Source: Novosphingobium subterraneum (lineage in GTDB: Bacteria > Pseudomonadota > Alphaproteobacteria > Sphingomonadales > Sphingomonadaceae). From it: a stretch of 64,000 nt of DNA. The notes beneath the pieces are model-generated. The model was given only the letters and a program-made list of their open reading frames with translations. It did no database searches and had not been told where the DNA came from. The position numbers and the translations under genes were made by a program. Below are positions 43,639 to 51,947 of this stretch, piece after piece (position 1 is the first letter of the stretch; each line of letters opens with the position of its first letter). The stretch covers positions 1-64,000 of the forward strand of contig NZ_JRVC01000034.1 of the NCBI RefSeq assembly GCF_000807925.1. Reading direction: 5' to 3'.

Positions 43639-45219
43639 ATGCCACGAGGTAGACAGTACGTCGGCCCGACCCTTGCTGCTTATCACCAAGTTGGTTGGCG
43701 CTCGCGCCGGCGACTGTTTTTGCTCGGATTGCTGGCATTGGTCTCGTTTGCTTACGGCGCGATTTTTGCGCTGACGCAGACTTATTTTCTCATGCAGTTG
43801 TCGGTGCCATTCGTGGTGCTTGCACTTTTGATCATCTGGTGCTTGCCGGAGACTGGCCAAGCGCCTGAACGTTTGCTGGAGGGTTTGTTTGCTGCATTCC
43901 TGATCGCACTGCTATGTTGGCCAGACTATCTCGCCGTAGCGATTCCCGGCCTGCCCTGGTTTACAGCGCTCCGCCTCGTGGCCGTACCACTTGCCATTGT
44001 TCTCCTGATATCTCTGTCGCAATCACCGTCTTTCCGGGCGGACATGGCCCGACCGCTGAAGGCTTCACCGATCACATTGCGTCTTGTGGTCCTATTCTCC
44101 TTGATAGCCCTTGTTTCGGTGCCACTTTCATCAGATCCGTCAGGCTCCACGAGCAAATTTATCGTGGCGATGCTCTACTGGGTAATGATATTCTTCGTGT
44201 CCGCGTGGGTTTTCCAGAAACCCGGTCGGGCCACATTCCTCGCGTTTGCTCTGTGGATGATCCTAGTCGGTATCTGCGTGATAGGGCTGTGGGAGCAACG
44301 CCTCCAGTCAGTACCGTGGGCAGGGCACATCCCCAGTTTTCTGAAGATCGAGGATCCGGCGGTAGAGCGAATTCTGTCGGCGAAATCGCGCGCTGCGAGC
44401 AAATTGTACCGCGTCCAAAGCAAGTTTACCACGCCCTTGGGACTCGCCGAATTTTTGGCATATGCCACGCCTTTTGTTCTGCACATTGCCTTGACGACCC
44501 GGCGTTTCATTGTGCGTATTGCAGCCTTGGCAACATTTCCTCTTATTTGGACGACTATTGTAGGAACTGACTCGCGCTTGGGTATGGTCGGATTCTTTAT
44601 GACGTTCATGCTTTACCTTATTGCGTGGGCGGCTTTACGATGGCGGCGTTCGACCAAGAGTCTGTTCGGGCCTGCGACAGTCCTCGCCTATCCCGTAATC
44701 TTTGTTGCATTCATTTTGTCGACGTTTTTTGTCGGCCGACTGCGGGCATTGATTTGGGGAGGCGGTGCGCAGTCTGCCAGTACCGAGAGCAGAAAGATCC
44801 AGATTGCTTCCGGCATACCAAAAATACTGGGGCGTCCTTGGGGACACGGCATAGGACAGGGCGCAGAAACACTTGGATTTCGGAACGGGGCTGGGGTCTT
44901 GACGATCGATAGTTACTATCTCGGGATCGCACTTGAGCTGGGCATTGTTGGATTTGTGGTATTCTATGCGATTTTCATTGGCGCTAGCTTGCGTGCAATA
45001 CGCGTTTCTCTTCGCCAATTTGACAGCGATACGGCCGTTATCTTTCCGCTTGTAATCGCGATTATCAACTTTGTAATTATTAAGTCGATTTTCAGCCAAC
45101 TTGAAAATCATCCGTTGGTTTTTGCATTTCTCGGTGCCACTCTAGCGCTTGTGCTTCTGATATCTAATAGAGATCAGGTCCCTTCGGCGTCGCCAACTGC
45201 AGATTCGAGCCGTGCTTGA
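43639..45219 (+). CDS. O-antigen polymerase/ligase-like membrane protein (Wzy candidate)
   Basis: This protein of about 526 residues has some 12 membrane helices, and a large periplasmic loop lies between helices (residues about 215-265, GHIPSFLKIEDPAVERILS). Motifs such as SKFTTPLGLAEFLAYATPFV, TIVGTDSRLGMVGFFM and PWGHGIGQGAETLGFRNG fit the O-antigen ligase/Wzy_C superfamily. Such proteins join repeat units in the periplasm; here it would be the EPS polymerase. ATG at 43639 (GGG 6 bases ahead) is slightly better than ATG at 43633. It is followed by IS5 debris. Confidence 0.85.
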   Translation: MPRGRQYVGPTLAAYHQVGWRSRRRLFLLGLLALVSFAYGAIFALTQTYFLMQLSVPFVVLALLIIWCLPETGQAPERLLEGLFAAFLIALLCWPDYLAVAIPGLPWFTALRLVAVPLAIVLLISLSQSPSFRADMARPLKASPITLRLVVLFSLIALVSVPLSSDPSGSTSKFIVAMLYWVMIFFVSAWVFQKPGRATFLAFALWMILVGICVIGLWEQRLQSVPWAGHIPSFLKIEDPAVERILSAKSRAASKLYRVQSKFTTPLGLAEFLAYATPFVLHIALTTRRFIVRIAALATFPLIWTTIVGTDSRLGMVGFFMTFMLYLIAWAALRWRRSTKSLFGPATVLAYPVIFVAFILSTFFVGRLRALIWGGGAQSASTESRKIQIASGIPKILGRPWGHGIGQGAETLGFRNGAGVLTIDSYYLGIALELGIVGFVVFYAIFIGASLRAIRVSLRQFDSDTAVIFPLVIAIINFVIIKSIFSQLENHPLVFAFLGATLALVLLISNRDQVPSASPTADSSRA

Positions 45220-45319
45220 GTTCCAACGCAGCCCGATATTCTTCAGGCTTGGTTGGTGAGCCGGTACATGTTCATTTCATATGAGTAACCCCTAGCGCGT
45301 AGACTCATTATGCGGAGCA

Positions 45320-46033
45320 CTAGAGGCGAGCGCAGACGAGCCTGATGGCGGCAAGGAAGTTCGCGGGATCCTTGTCGTAGCGCGTTGCAATGCCACGGAA
45401 CTGCCTGATGCGGTTGAAGAAGCGCTCGACGAGGTTGCGCTGTTTGTAGAGCCATGGCGAGAAGGCATAGCGCTGGTTGCGGTTGGATCGATTGGGAGTG
45501 TGGGCCCAGACGATCCTGGCTTCAGCGGGCCTTACGGACTGCGTTGCTATCATATCCTTTGTCGCAGAGCGGGATCACGCCCTCGGGAATGGCCACGATT
45601 AGCGCTTCCGCCTCACAGGCATCGTGAACCTGCCCGCCTGTCAGCCTCAGGCTGACAGGACTTCCGTCAGCATCGGCAAGAGCGTGTACTCAGCTGTGAG
45701 GCCGCCCCGGGAATGTCCCATGCCACGATCGCAGTTTTCCCCCTTTTGGCCCGTCGCACCATGCTGGCGGACGCGCATGCAGGTGGAATCGATCATCACC
45801 AGTTCGCCACTGTATCCAGCAGGCCGGTGCGGGGGTTGGCAACGGAAGGCGACACGCGGTCGGCTTTGAACATGTGTCGTTGATGATCGTGCCAGCGGCT
45901 CCGGCGCTGGTCTGGTACAGGTTCACAACTTGCAGCAGCGGCATTTGCCGACCTCCTCCAGGCCGATGGTGGTGCCGGTTACGGGAAGCTCGACGCGGCC
46001 GGGCGGGTCCAGGAAGTGGTCTCCTGGGTCCAT
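45320..46033 (-). pseudogene. IS5-family transposase, degraded by stops and frameshifts
   Basis: Reading the minus strand from 46033: MDPGDHFLDPPGRVELPVTG, later VMIDSTCMRVRQHGATGQKG (catalytic Asp), then, after frame changes, FSPWLYKQRNLVERFFNRIR and GIATRYDKDPANFLAAIRLV, the C-terminal part with catalytic Glu. The order is correct for IS5-type transposases but at least three frame breaks and stops interrupt it. Confidence 0.82.
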
Positions 46034-46053
46034 TTTCGGAACAAGATAAATTA

Positions 46054-46359
46054 CTAGCCTTTTGCGCTGTCTGTGCCTTTCTCAGTGGAGCTCGGCGCGC
46101 CAAAGAGGACTTCATGAAATAAGACTTCGATTAGCGGTGGGGCGAAGCGACGAAGCTTATAGGCGTTATTAAGAGCGTGTTTAAGCCACTGATGTTCATA
46201 GCGTAATTCACTGCTTTCGACGTGCATCGGAAATTCGAGACGCGCAAGATCGTCCATCTGTTCGGCTAGTTCCAGTACCATTTCGACATCGTCTGCGTTG
46301 GACAGCGTCTCTGCTAACCGCCGATAGAGCGCTGCACGCTCCGCCAAACTTGATCCCAT
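46054..46359 (-). CDS. Small conserved-looking hypothetical protein
   Basis: The 101-residue protein is helical: SSLAERAALYRRLAETLSNA, then VELAEQMDDLARLEFP-like stretches (true sequence LELAEQMDDLARLEFP). Such short soluble helical proteins are common as hypothetical genes in sphingomonads. It lies between two IS5 relics and has no recognisable domain. Codon use looks ordinary and the frame is clean, which argues for a real gene, but expression is unproven. Confidence 0.45.
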   Translation of the reverse strand: MGSSLAERAALYRRLAETLSNADDVEMVLELAEQMDDLARLEFPMHVESSELRYEHQWLKHALNNAYKLRRFAPPLIEVLFHEVLFGAPSSTEKGTDSAKG

Positions 46360-46559
46360 AGCCCACCATTCAATCGTGAGAGTCTCGAACGTTCACAAAA
46401 GCCAGAACGTTCGCCCGACTGATGATTATGGTTAACGCGAGCCGCACTGCCCTAAATGTTGTTTCAAGAAGGCGGTTCCGGTCGGGAAATGTTTTTTTAC
46501 AGTAAATTCGGAAATAGTATTACTTATCTGGTGAGAACTTGACTCAAAGCTATCCCTCG

Positions 46560-47137
46560 CAAATTCATAGCCCTGCGATGCGGCGCGCAAGAGCTGGATC
46601 GAGGCGATGAAGATCTATGTGTTTCTGATGCGATGGTTTGCTCGAAATCCTTGGCGAGGCGCCGGTTTCGGTTCAGCCGTGCCAGCGTCCGCTCGACGAC
46701 CCACCGGAGTTCAACAACGAGCGTAGCTCAGTCCATTGTGCCCTTCTGCTTATTTATCTGGAGTGAGATCACGACGAAGCGACGCAAATCCGATCCTCAG
46801 TGAAGCTTACTGGTGAACCCGCCCCGCGAGCGGCCAAGAGCGCGTCGATGAGTCCCCCTTTTCCGCCCGCTGCCGAGACGTGGGCGCGAACGGTGGTGCT
46901 GTCGATGCTGTAATGGCCACTCTCCGCCATGGTCTCGGCCAGCGTCACGGCAACGGTCTCCCAGACCCCGGCTTCACTTATCGCCGGAACCGGCATAGGT
47001 GTTCCAGCTACCATGTTTGGGTGGCACCTCGCGCCACGGAGCGCCGCAGCGGAGCCGCCACCGGACACCGTTGACGATTGAGCGGTTCTGCTCGGGCGGC
47101 CTGCCTCCAAAAAGCAGCCTTGGATCAATCCCCGCAC
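46560..47137 (-). pseudogene. IS5-family transposase of a second type, degraded
   Basis: The minus strand contains VSEAGVWETVAVTLAE-like sequence (real motif AGVWETVAVTLAETMAE), then YSIDSTTVRAHVSAAGGKGG with the catalytic Asp. After a gap, LRWVVERTLARLNRNRRLAKDF appears near 46640-46700, with the catalytic Glu region. The middle and the C-terminus are lost or frameshifted. Sequence differs from the element at 45320-46033, so this is an independent insertion. Confidence 0.78.
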
Positions 47138-47208
47138 GCCTCGTCAATCATTTCGGCTTCCGTCAGTCCTGTTTCGCGATAGGTTCGCAAAACCCGGAGC
47201 ATCGACAC

Positions 47209-47457
47209 ATGTATCGCATCACTTTAGCATGTCATGATGTTCCCGCCGCAGCGGGAGACGAAGCGGCGCGTGACATCACCGAAGCGTTTCGCCTTCATAA
47301 TCCGCACGAACACAACGTCATCTGCACCTTTGTGGACGGCAAGCTGAGACTGGTCGCCGAGAATGACCATGACCCCGAAGGGCCTAACCTAATGGACGAG
47401 TTCTCGGACAGCATTTGCGCATACGTCGAGCCCTTCGACGCGACCTCAAACTGGTGA
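47209..47457 (+). CDS. Small conserved hypothetical protein
   Basis: This 82-residue soluble protein begins MYRITLACHDVPAAAGDEAA and ends ENDHDPEGPNLMDEFSDSIC plus AYVEPFD. I recall similar short proteins with an N-terminal YRITxxCxDVP and a C-terminal DxDPDGxxLMDEFSD in sphingomonads, all of unknown function. The ATG at 47209 has GGAG about 9 bases ahead. It is flanked by IS5 debris and an intrinsic terminator, followed by the IS21 insertion. Confidence 0.6.
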   Translation: MYRITLACHDVPAAAGDEAARDITEAFRLHNPHEHNVICTFVDGKLRLVAENDHDPEGPNLMDEFSDSICAYVEPFDATSNW

Positions 47458-47593
47458 GCTTAGAAACGCTTCGCTGAATTTGTCCACGCCTGCTAGGATC
47501 CAGAAACCTGCGAGACCGAATACCTTGTCGGAATATTTTACAGGTGTATACTTGCCGGGGCGCCTTTCGCAGATCGACGCCAAAGTGGAAACT

Positions 47594-47629
47594 CCCCGGC
47601 CAGTCCGGCTACTTCTGGCCGGGGCTTTT
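47594..47629 (+). terminator. Intrinsic terminator
   Basis: A 10-bp stem (CCCCGGCCAG / CTGGCCGGGG) with an 11-base loop is followed by CTTTT. It lies 137 bp downstream of the small gene ending at 47457 and could end its transcript. Confidence 0.7.
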
Positions 47630-47689
47630 CTGCCGTGCTGGGCTGTGCTTCGCAGGTGTACCGGCGTCGGCGGTGACTTTATCTATCAA

Positions 47690-47697
47690 CCTTGGAG
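47690..47697. repeat. Target-site duplication, left copy, of the IS21 element
   Basis: CCTTGGAG directly flanks the left end and recurs at 50303-50310 directly after the right end. Confidence 0.92.
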
Positions 47698-47817
47698 TGC
47701 GGATTCCGACGATGGCGCGCATGTATTCCGATCTGATGCCGCGCAGCGTTCCGATTTGATCGCGCGCAGGTGACCACCTGATCGTTGGGTAATGATGTCA
47801 CTGTGTTCTCGGCTTGG

Positions 47818-48558
47818 TCAAGCCGGAGTTGTGGCGGACAGGCGGCGCATGGATTCGCCACTCATTTCGAGACGATGGGCGTTGTGAACGAGGCGGTCCA
47901 GAATGGCGTCGGCGTAAGTGGGGTCATTGATCAGCTCGTGCCAACGCGCCACTGGAAGCTGACTGGTCACCATGGTCGAGCGGCAACCGTAGCGGTCTTC
48001 AAGAATCTCGAGGAGGTGGTGCCTTGCATTGCCATCGAGTGGCTCGAGACCCCAATCGTCGAGGATCAAGAGGTCAACCCGGGCGAGGCTTTTCATGCGT
48101 GCAGCGATCCGGCCATCGCCCTTGGCGAGGGACAGTTCGTCGATCAGCCGCGGCAGTCGGGTGTAGAGGACGGAGCGATTATCCCGGCAGGCCTTGTGGC
48201 CGACTGCACAGGCGAGCCAACTCTTTCCGACGCCCGTCGGGCCAATGATGGCCAGGTTCTCATGGTTGCCGATCCAGTCGCCCTTGAGCAGCATTTCGAA
48301 CATACGGCGGTCCAATCCACGTGGACTGCGATAATCAACGTCCTCGGGCACCGCGTGGTGTCGCAATTTCGCGTGCCGCAGGCGCAGGGCAAGGCGGCGG
48401 TCGTTTCGCCAAGTGGCTTCGTGGTCGAGTAGCATTGCCAGCCATTCGGCATGACTGAGGCCGGCGGCATCGCCGTTGCTCTCCATTTCTGAGAAGGCAT
48501 GGGCCATGCCAGTGAGGCCCAGCTGGTTCAGCTGGTCCAGTGTCGGATGTTTCAGCAT
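47818..48558 (-). CDS. istB: IS21 transposition helper ATPase
   Basis: The 246-residue IstB/DnaC-like AAA+ ATPase assists target capture by the transposase. It has Walker A GPTGVGKSWLACAVG, Walker B VDLLILDDWG, and SQLPVARWHELINDPTYADA near the C-terminus. It begins 12 bp after the istA stop. The frame is intact. Confidence 0.95.
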   Translation of the reverse strand: MLKHPTLDQLNQLGLTGMAHAFSEMESNGDAAGLSHAEWLAMLLDHEATWRNDRRLALRLRHAKLRHHAVPEDVDYRSPRGLDRRMFEMLLKGDWIGNHENLAIIGPTGVGKSWLACAVGHKACRDNRSVLYTRLPRLIDELSLAKGDGRIAARMKSLARVDLLILDDWGLEPLDGNARHHLLEILEDRYGCRSTMVTSQLPVARWHELINDPTYADAILDRLVHNAHRLEMSGESMRRLSATTPA

Positions 48559-48570
48559 TCATGGGTCCTG

Positions 48571-50118
48571 TCAGTGATAGTATCCGGAGCCCCGGATGTT
48601 GGTGTGAAGGATCGGCGTGCGCTCCGGGGTTTCGCGCACGGGAACCTGGTCGAGCCCTTTCTCAAGGATCGATTTGACGCTGGGATAATTGCGAGCCTGG
48701 ATTTCCAGTGCACGCAGTGCCGCTGCCTCCAGGCGGACAGCGCCAAAGCGCTTGGCCAAGCCGATTATTCCGAGGCAGGACCGATATCCTTGCTCGGGAT
48801 GTGGCCGGTCCTCGATGATTTTCTCGACCAGCAAGGACAGCATAGGACCCACACGCGCTGCTTCTTCGCGGATCTTGGCCGGCGTCCATTCGAGGTAGCG
48901 CCGATGGCTGGACGGCATGTGCTCAGGGATGGTTGTGTGTCGGCCATTGCCAGACCCACGCATGTGAACGGCAATACGCTCACCGCCGAGGAATATCTCG
49001 ACAGTACGGGCCGTGCAGCGGACCTCGACTTCACGGCGGGCGAAGCGGTAGGGCACCGAGTAATGATGGCGGTCGACGGCAATGTGGTAATCGAGCCCGA
49101 CCCGGCACCGCTTCCATTCTGCATGGACCCAAGGCTCGGCCGGCAGCGGCTTCAGGTTCGGCGCGTCTACTTCCTCGAACAATTGGCGCCGCGTCTTTCC
49201 GAACTGACGCATCACTCGCGTATCGTTGAGGTCAGCCAAGCAGCCGGCGATCGCCGTATTCAATTCGGCAAGGCTGTAGAAAATCCGGTTGCGCAATTTG
49301 CCCAGCACCCAGCGCTCGACAATGCCAACGCAAGCCTCGACCTTCGCCTTGTCCCGCGGCCGCCTTGGGCGCGCCGGAAGCACTGCGGTCCCGTAATGAC
49401 GAGCCATGTCGTTGTAGCTACGGTTAAGCATTGGATCGAAGTGACAAGCCTTGATCACCGCGACCTTGGCATTGTCGGGAACCAGCAACTGCGGCACCCC
49501 GCCGAAGAAGGCGAAGGCCGCATTGTGCGCCTCGATCCAGTCAGCGAACTGCTCGGTCCAGGTGGCACACGCGAACGACAGGCTCGATCCGCCCATCACC
49601 GCCACGAACAGATGGGCGTCACGAACTTCGCCTGTACGCCGGTCGACAACGACGGGGACCTTGTCTCCGGCATAGTCGACGAACAATTTCTCGCCGCCTG
49701 CATGGCTTTGCCGCATCACAAGCGGCAACCGCCCCTGCCAACCCCGGAACAGGTCACACCAGCGACTGTAACGATACCCATCCGGGTTTGCGGCGTAATA
49801 CTCCTCCCACAGAACCTGGAGTGTCACGTGCTTGCGCTTGAGTTCGCGCGCCACCACCGACCAATCTGGCTCTGGCTGCTTACGACGGCCGGGCCTCACC
49901 CCGGATATGCCGTAAAGGCGCGCTTCCAGTTCCGCGTCGGTCATCTCGGCCGGCACCGGCCACGTCAGCCCGGACCACCCGAAACGCCGCAGCGTGTCGC
50001 GCACCGTCGTCGGCCCGATCCCGACCCGTTCGCCAACTACCCGCGTCGACAACCCGGCATCCAGGCTCAGCTGCAAAATCTCGCGCACATGGCGCATCGC
50101 TAACCTCCTCGTCGGCAT
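48571..50118 (-). CDS. istA: IS21 transposase
   Basis: This 515-residue DDE transposase has an N-terminal helix-turn-helix (LSTRVVGERVGIGPTTVRDT) and an rve core with the catalytic Asp residues in KLFVDYAGD and QLLVPDNAK. A C-terminal Mu-type domain follows (HHYSVPYRFARREVEV). The frame is open to 50175, but ATG at 50118 has GGAGG at 6 bases. Length and order are normal for the family. Confidence 0.95.
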   Translation of the reverse strand: MPTRRLAMRHVREILQLSLDAGLSTRVVGERVGIGPTTVRDTLRRFGWSGLTWPVPAEMTDAELEARLYGISGVRPGRRKQPEPDWSVVARELKRKHVTLQVLWEEYYAANPDGYRYSRWCDLFRGWQGRLPLVMRQSHAGGEKLFVDYAGDKVPVVVDRRTGEVRDAHLFVAVMGGSSLSFACATWTEQFADWIEAHNAAFAFFGGVPQLLVPDNAKVAVIKACHFDPMLNRSYNDMARHYGTAVLPARPRRPRDKAKVEACVGIVERWVLGKLRNRIFYSLAELNTAIAGCLADLNDTRVMRQFGKTRRQLFEEVDAPNLKPLPAEPWVHAEWKRCRVGLDYHIAVDRHHYSVPYRFARREVEVRCTARTVEIFLGGERIAVHMRGSGNGRHTTIPEHMPSSHRRYLEWTPAKIREEAARVGPMLSLLVEKIIEDRPHPEQGYRSCLGIIGLAKRFGAVRLEAAALRALEIQARNYPSVKSILEKGLDQVPVRETPERTPILHTNIRGSGYYH

Positions 50119-50184
50119 CCATTTCCTCCAGTCGACTGACGACCGGAGAAATGGCCCAACGATCAGGCTGCCCACACCTCAAAC

Positions 50185-50302
50185 TGCGCGCGATCATCTC
50201 GGAATCCTGCGCGGACAATTCTCGGAACGCTGCGCGCGATCACCTCGGAATGCCGCGCGCGATCAAATCGGAACAGTGCGCGCGATGACCTCGGAATCCG
50301 CA
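50185..50302. repeat. Five tandem 23-bp repeats at the IS21 right end
   Basis: Units start at 50185, 50208, 50231, 50254 and 50277, with the consensus TGCGCGCGATNANNTCGGAA. The last unit ends in the terminal inverted repeat. Equivalent inverted copies lie at the left end. Confidence 0.9.
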
Positions 50303-50310
50303 CCTTGGAG
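50303..50310. repeat. Target-site duplication, right copy, of the IS21 element
   Basis: CCTTGGAG, identical to 47690-47697. Confidence 0.92.
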
Positions 50311-50595
50311 CCCCCCAACCCGATCGTTCTTAGTGACACCGCTCGGCATCAGACCGTCCTGACGCGAGTTGCGTTAAACGTCTTGTCATCAGTATTCTGG
50401 ATTGTGGAGCATTATACAATCGGGTCGATCGCGTCAAAGCCACGGGCTATTGCGAAACTATCATGAAACATGCCGAGGCCGGCGGTCTAGACGCTTCGCT
50501 CACGCCAAGCTCATCTTCTACAAGTTCGATGATTACAATCGCAGATATTGCCCCACGATTATCAGGTGTCAATTTCCCGACGGGCCGCTGACATT

Positions 50596-50710
50596 GGGCG
50601 TGTCCTTAAACTTACTCTTGAGCTACAGTTCCGGCCTCAGTTTCTTCGGCGCCCCGGAGCCGTCCGCTTGGGTGCTCGTGTTTGTGGGCGTGGGGCTCAC
50701 AGGCGCTTAA
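50596..50710 (+). pseudogene. C-terminal remnant of a PEP-CTERM gene
   Basis: The plus-strand frame ends SFFGAPEPSAWVLVFVGVGL plus TGA-Ala and a stop, without the usual Arg cluster. APEPSAW followed by a hydrophobic helix is the sorting-tail pattern. Upstream the frame is disturbed by stops. On the other side of the IS21 element, directly before the target duplication, a frame reads LCFAGVPASAVTLSINLG, like the end of a signal peptide with the start of a mature protein. The two could be ends of one decayed substrate gene, but this is inference. Confidence 0.45.
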
Positions 50711-50875
50711 CTCTAAGCCGATCCCGAACCCAGTGTAGCCGCAACCGGTCCGACAGGGGGGTGAGCCCGCCAAACCACCGTTAAGGTCGGCGTTGTACTG
50801 CGTACTGTTGCCGACAGGTAAGATCACCGGCTCCGCTGCGGTCGGCCTGGGTCCATTGGTGCCGTTTGGAGCACC

Positions 50876-51943
50876 CTATTGGTTGGTATCTCGTTCAGCC
50901 TGCCATCGCCGTACAATGTCCTCAACGGCAATCCTGGGCAGGACGGTCTTGTTGTCGATATTGCGAATGTCTCCGCGCAGAACGAAGCGACCTGCGACAT
51001 TTCCGGCTAACTCCGTATCGTTTGCCGCTTCAAGCCTGATACGACTGTCCTGATCCGGGAAAGGGATTACAGTATTGCCAAAAATCTTTCCTTGTCTGAC
51101 CCCCGCGACAGTTATACCGTTAAAGAGGCCTCCCAAAACTATATTATTTGTGATAGAAACATTCTCAAAAGGTGCTTGTCCGAAGGTGTCCCGGACGAAA
51201 ATTCCTTGTGTAGGAGCGCCTGTTCCTCTGTAGATTAGGTTGTCGCGTATCGCGATATTATGGGCCGATTTAGTTTGCTGGGTGGACCAGAGCTGAATAC
51301 CGTCGGGGTGATCCTTCGGCGCGGGATGGAAGTTTGTGAATTTGTTACGTTCGATGACAATGTTTGACGCGCCGCCCCCGCGGATGCCGTCTGTCTGCAA
51401 GTCCGCGAACCGGTTGTCTGCGATTATGACCTCGCCGACGTTAAGAAGAGCAATACCGTGCCTGTAGCGAGAAAAGTGACTGCGCCGAATGGCTAAGCCT
51501 GTAGAATCTCTTAGCATGACGGCCGCCAAGGGTCGGGTTTCGCCTTCCGTACCCGGACCAGCGAATTCGGAATTCTGAACATGCACGCCTTGGGAGCCAA
51601 CAACCAGAAGCCCGTAAGCTTGCTTCAGGGGGCGCCGCGTAAATCGCAGATTTTCAATCGTGACCCCCGAACTGGACGCTATGGTCAGAGATGTGAACTC
51701 TGCCGGATCTTCCGCTTCAGCGCTTCGAATGGTGATTTCTCCGCGGGTGCGGTTTGCGATACGGAGTTCTCCGTAGTCTCCGGCTGCCAGTTGAATCACG
51801 GCGCCTGGGGGGGCGCATGTCCATGCCCGAGACAACTCGGATGCGGAAGAGACCTGTAAAGGGCATACGGTACCGACAGCGGGGCTGCAAGACGCGATCG
51901 TACATGCAGCAAAAATTGCTGGTAGCGCGGCGCGTTGGATCAT
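50876..51943 (-). CDS. Beta-helix lipoprotein, paralogue of the RTX beta-helix protein
   Basis: The 355-residue protein has a lipoprotein-type signal (AALPAIFAACTIASC; two candidate cysteines). A right-handed parallel beta-helix follows, with repeats such as SGVTIENLRFTRRP, GVHVQNSEFAGPG and NVSITNNIVLGGLFNGITVA. Long stretches align with the RTX protein at 40731-42683: DGIRGGGASNIVIERNKFTN and FHPAPKDHPDGIQLW, with matching spacing. The fold is that of lyases and epimerases, so it may act on the EPS. The ATG at 51943 gives the signal; the frame is open to 52195. It is last in the leftward eight-gene operon, 4 bp after the sulfotransferase gene. Confidence 0.82.
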   Translation of the reverse strand: MIQRAALPAIFAACTIASCSPAVGTVCPLQVSSASELSRAWTCAPPGAVIQLAAGDYGELRIANRTRGEITIRSAEAEDPAEFTSLTIASSSGVTIENLRFTRRPLKQAYGLLVVGSQGVHVQNSEFAGPGTEGETRPLAAVMLRDSTGLAIRRSHFSRYRHGIALLNVGEVIIADNRFADLQTDGIRGGGASNIVIERNKFTNFHPAPKDHPDGIQLWSTQQTKSAHNIAIRDNLIYRGTGAPTQGIFVRDTFGQAPFENVSITNNIVLGGLFNGITVAGVRQGKIFGNTVIPFPDQDSRIRLEAANDTELAGNVAGRFVLRGDIRNIDNKTVLPRIAVEDIVRRWQAERDTNQ

Positions 51944-51947
51944 GGCT

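Larger units (their letters stand above)
47698..50302 (-). mobile_element. Complete IS21-family insertion sequence, 2605 bp
   Basis: The element runs from TGCGGATTCCGA (left) to TCGGAATCCGCA (right), a perfect 12-bp terminal inverted repeat, and is flanked by the 8-bp direct repeat CCTTGGAG on both sides. Inside are istA and istB on the minus strand. About three copies of a roughly 23-bp unit stand at the left end (47698-47770) and five at the right end (50185-50302), in opposite orientation; these are transposase-binding sites as in IS21 relatives. Both genes are intact, so the element looks recent and able to move. Confidence 0.96.

Noticed and set aside
48499..50103. 534-codon plus-strand frame opposite istA
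   Set aside because: Antisense shadow; istA has complete transposase motifs.
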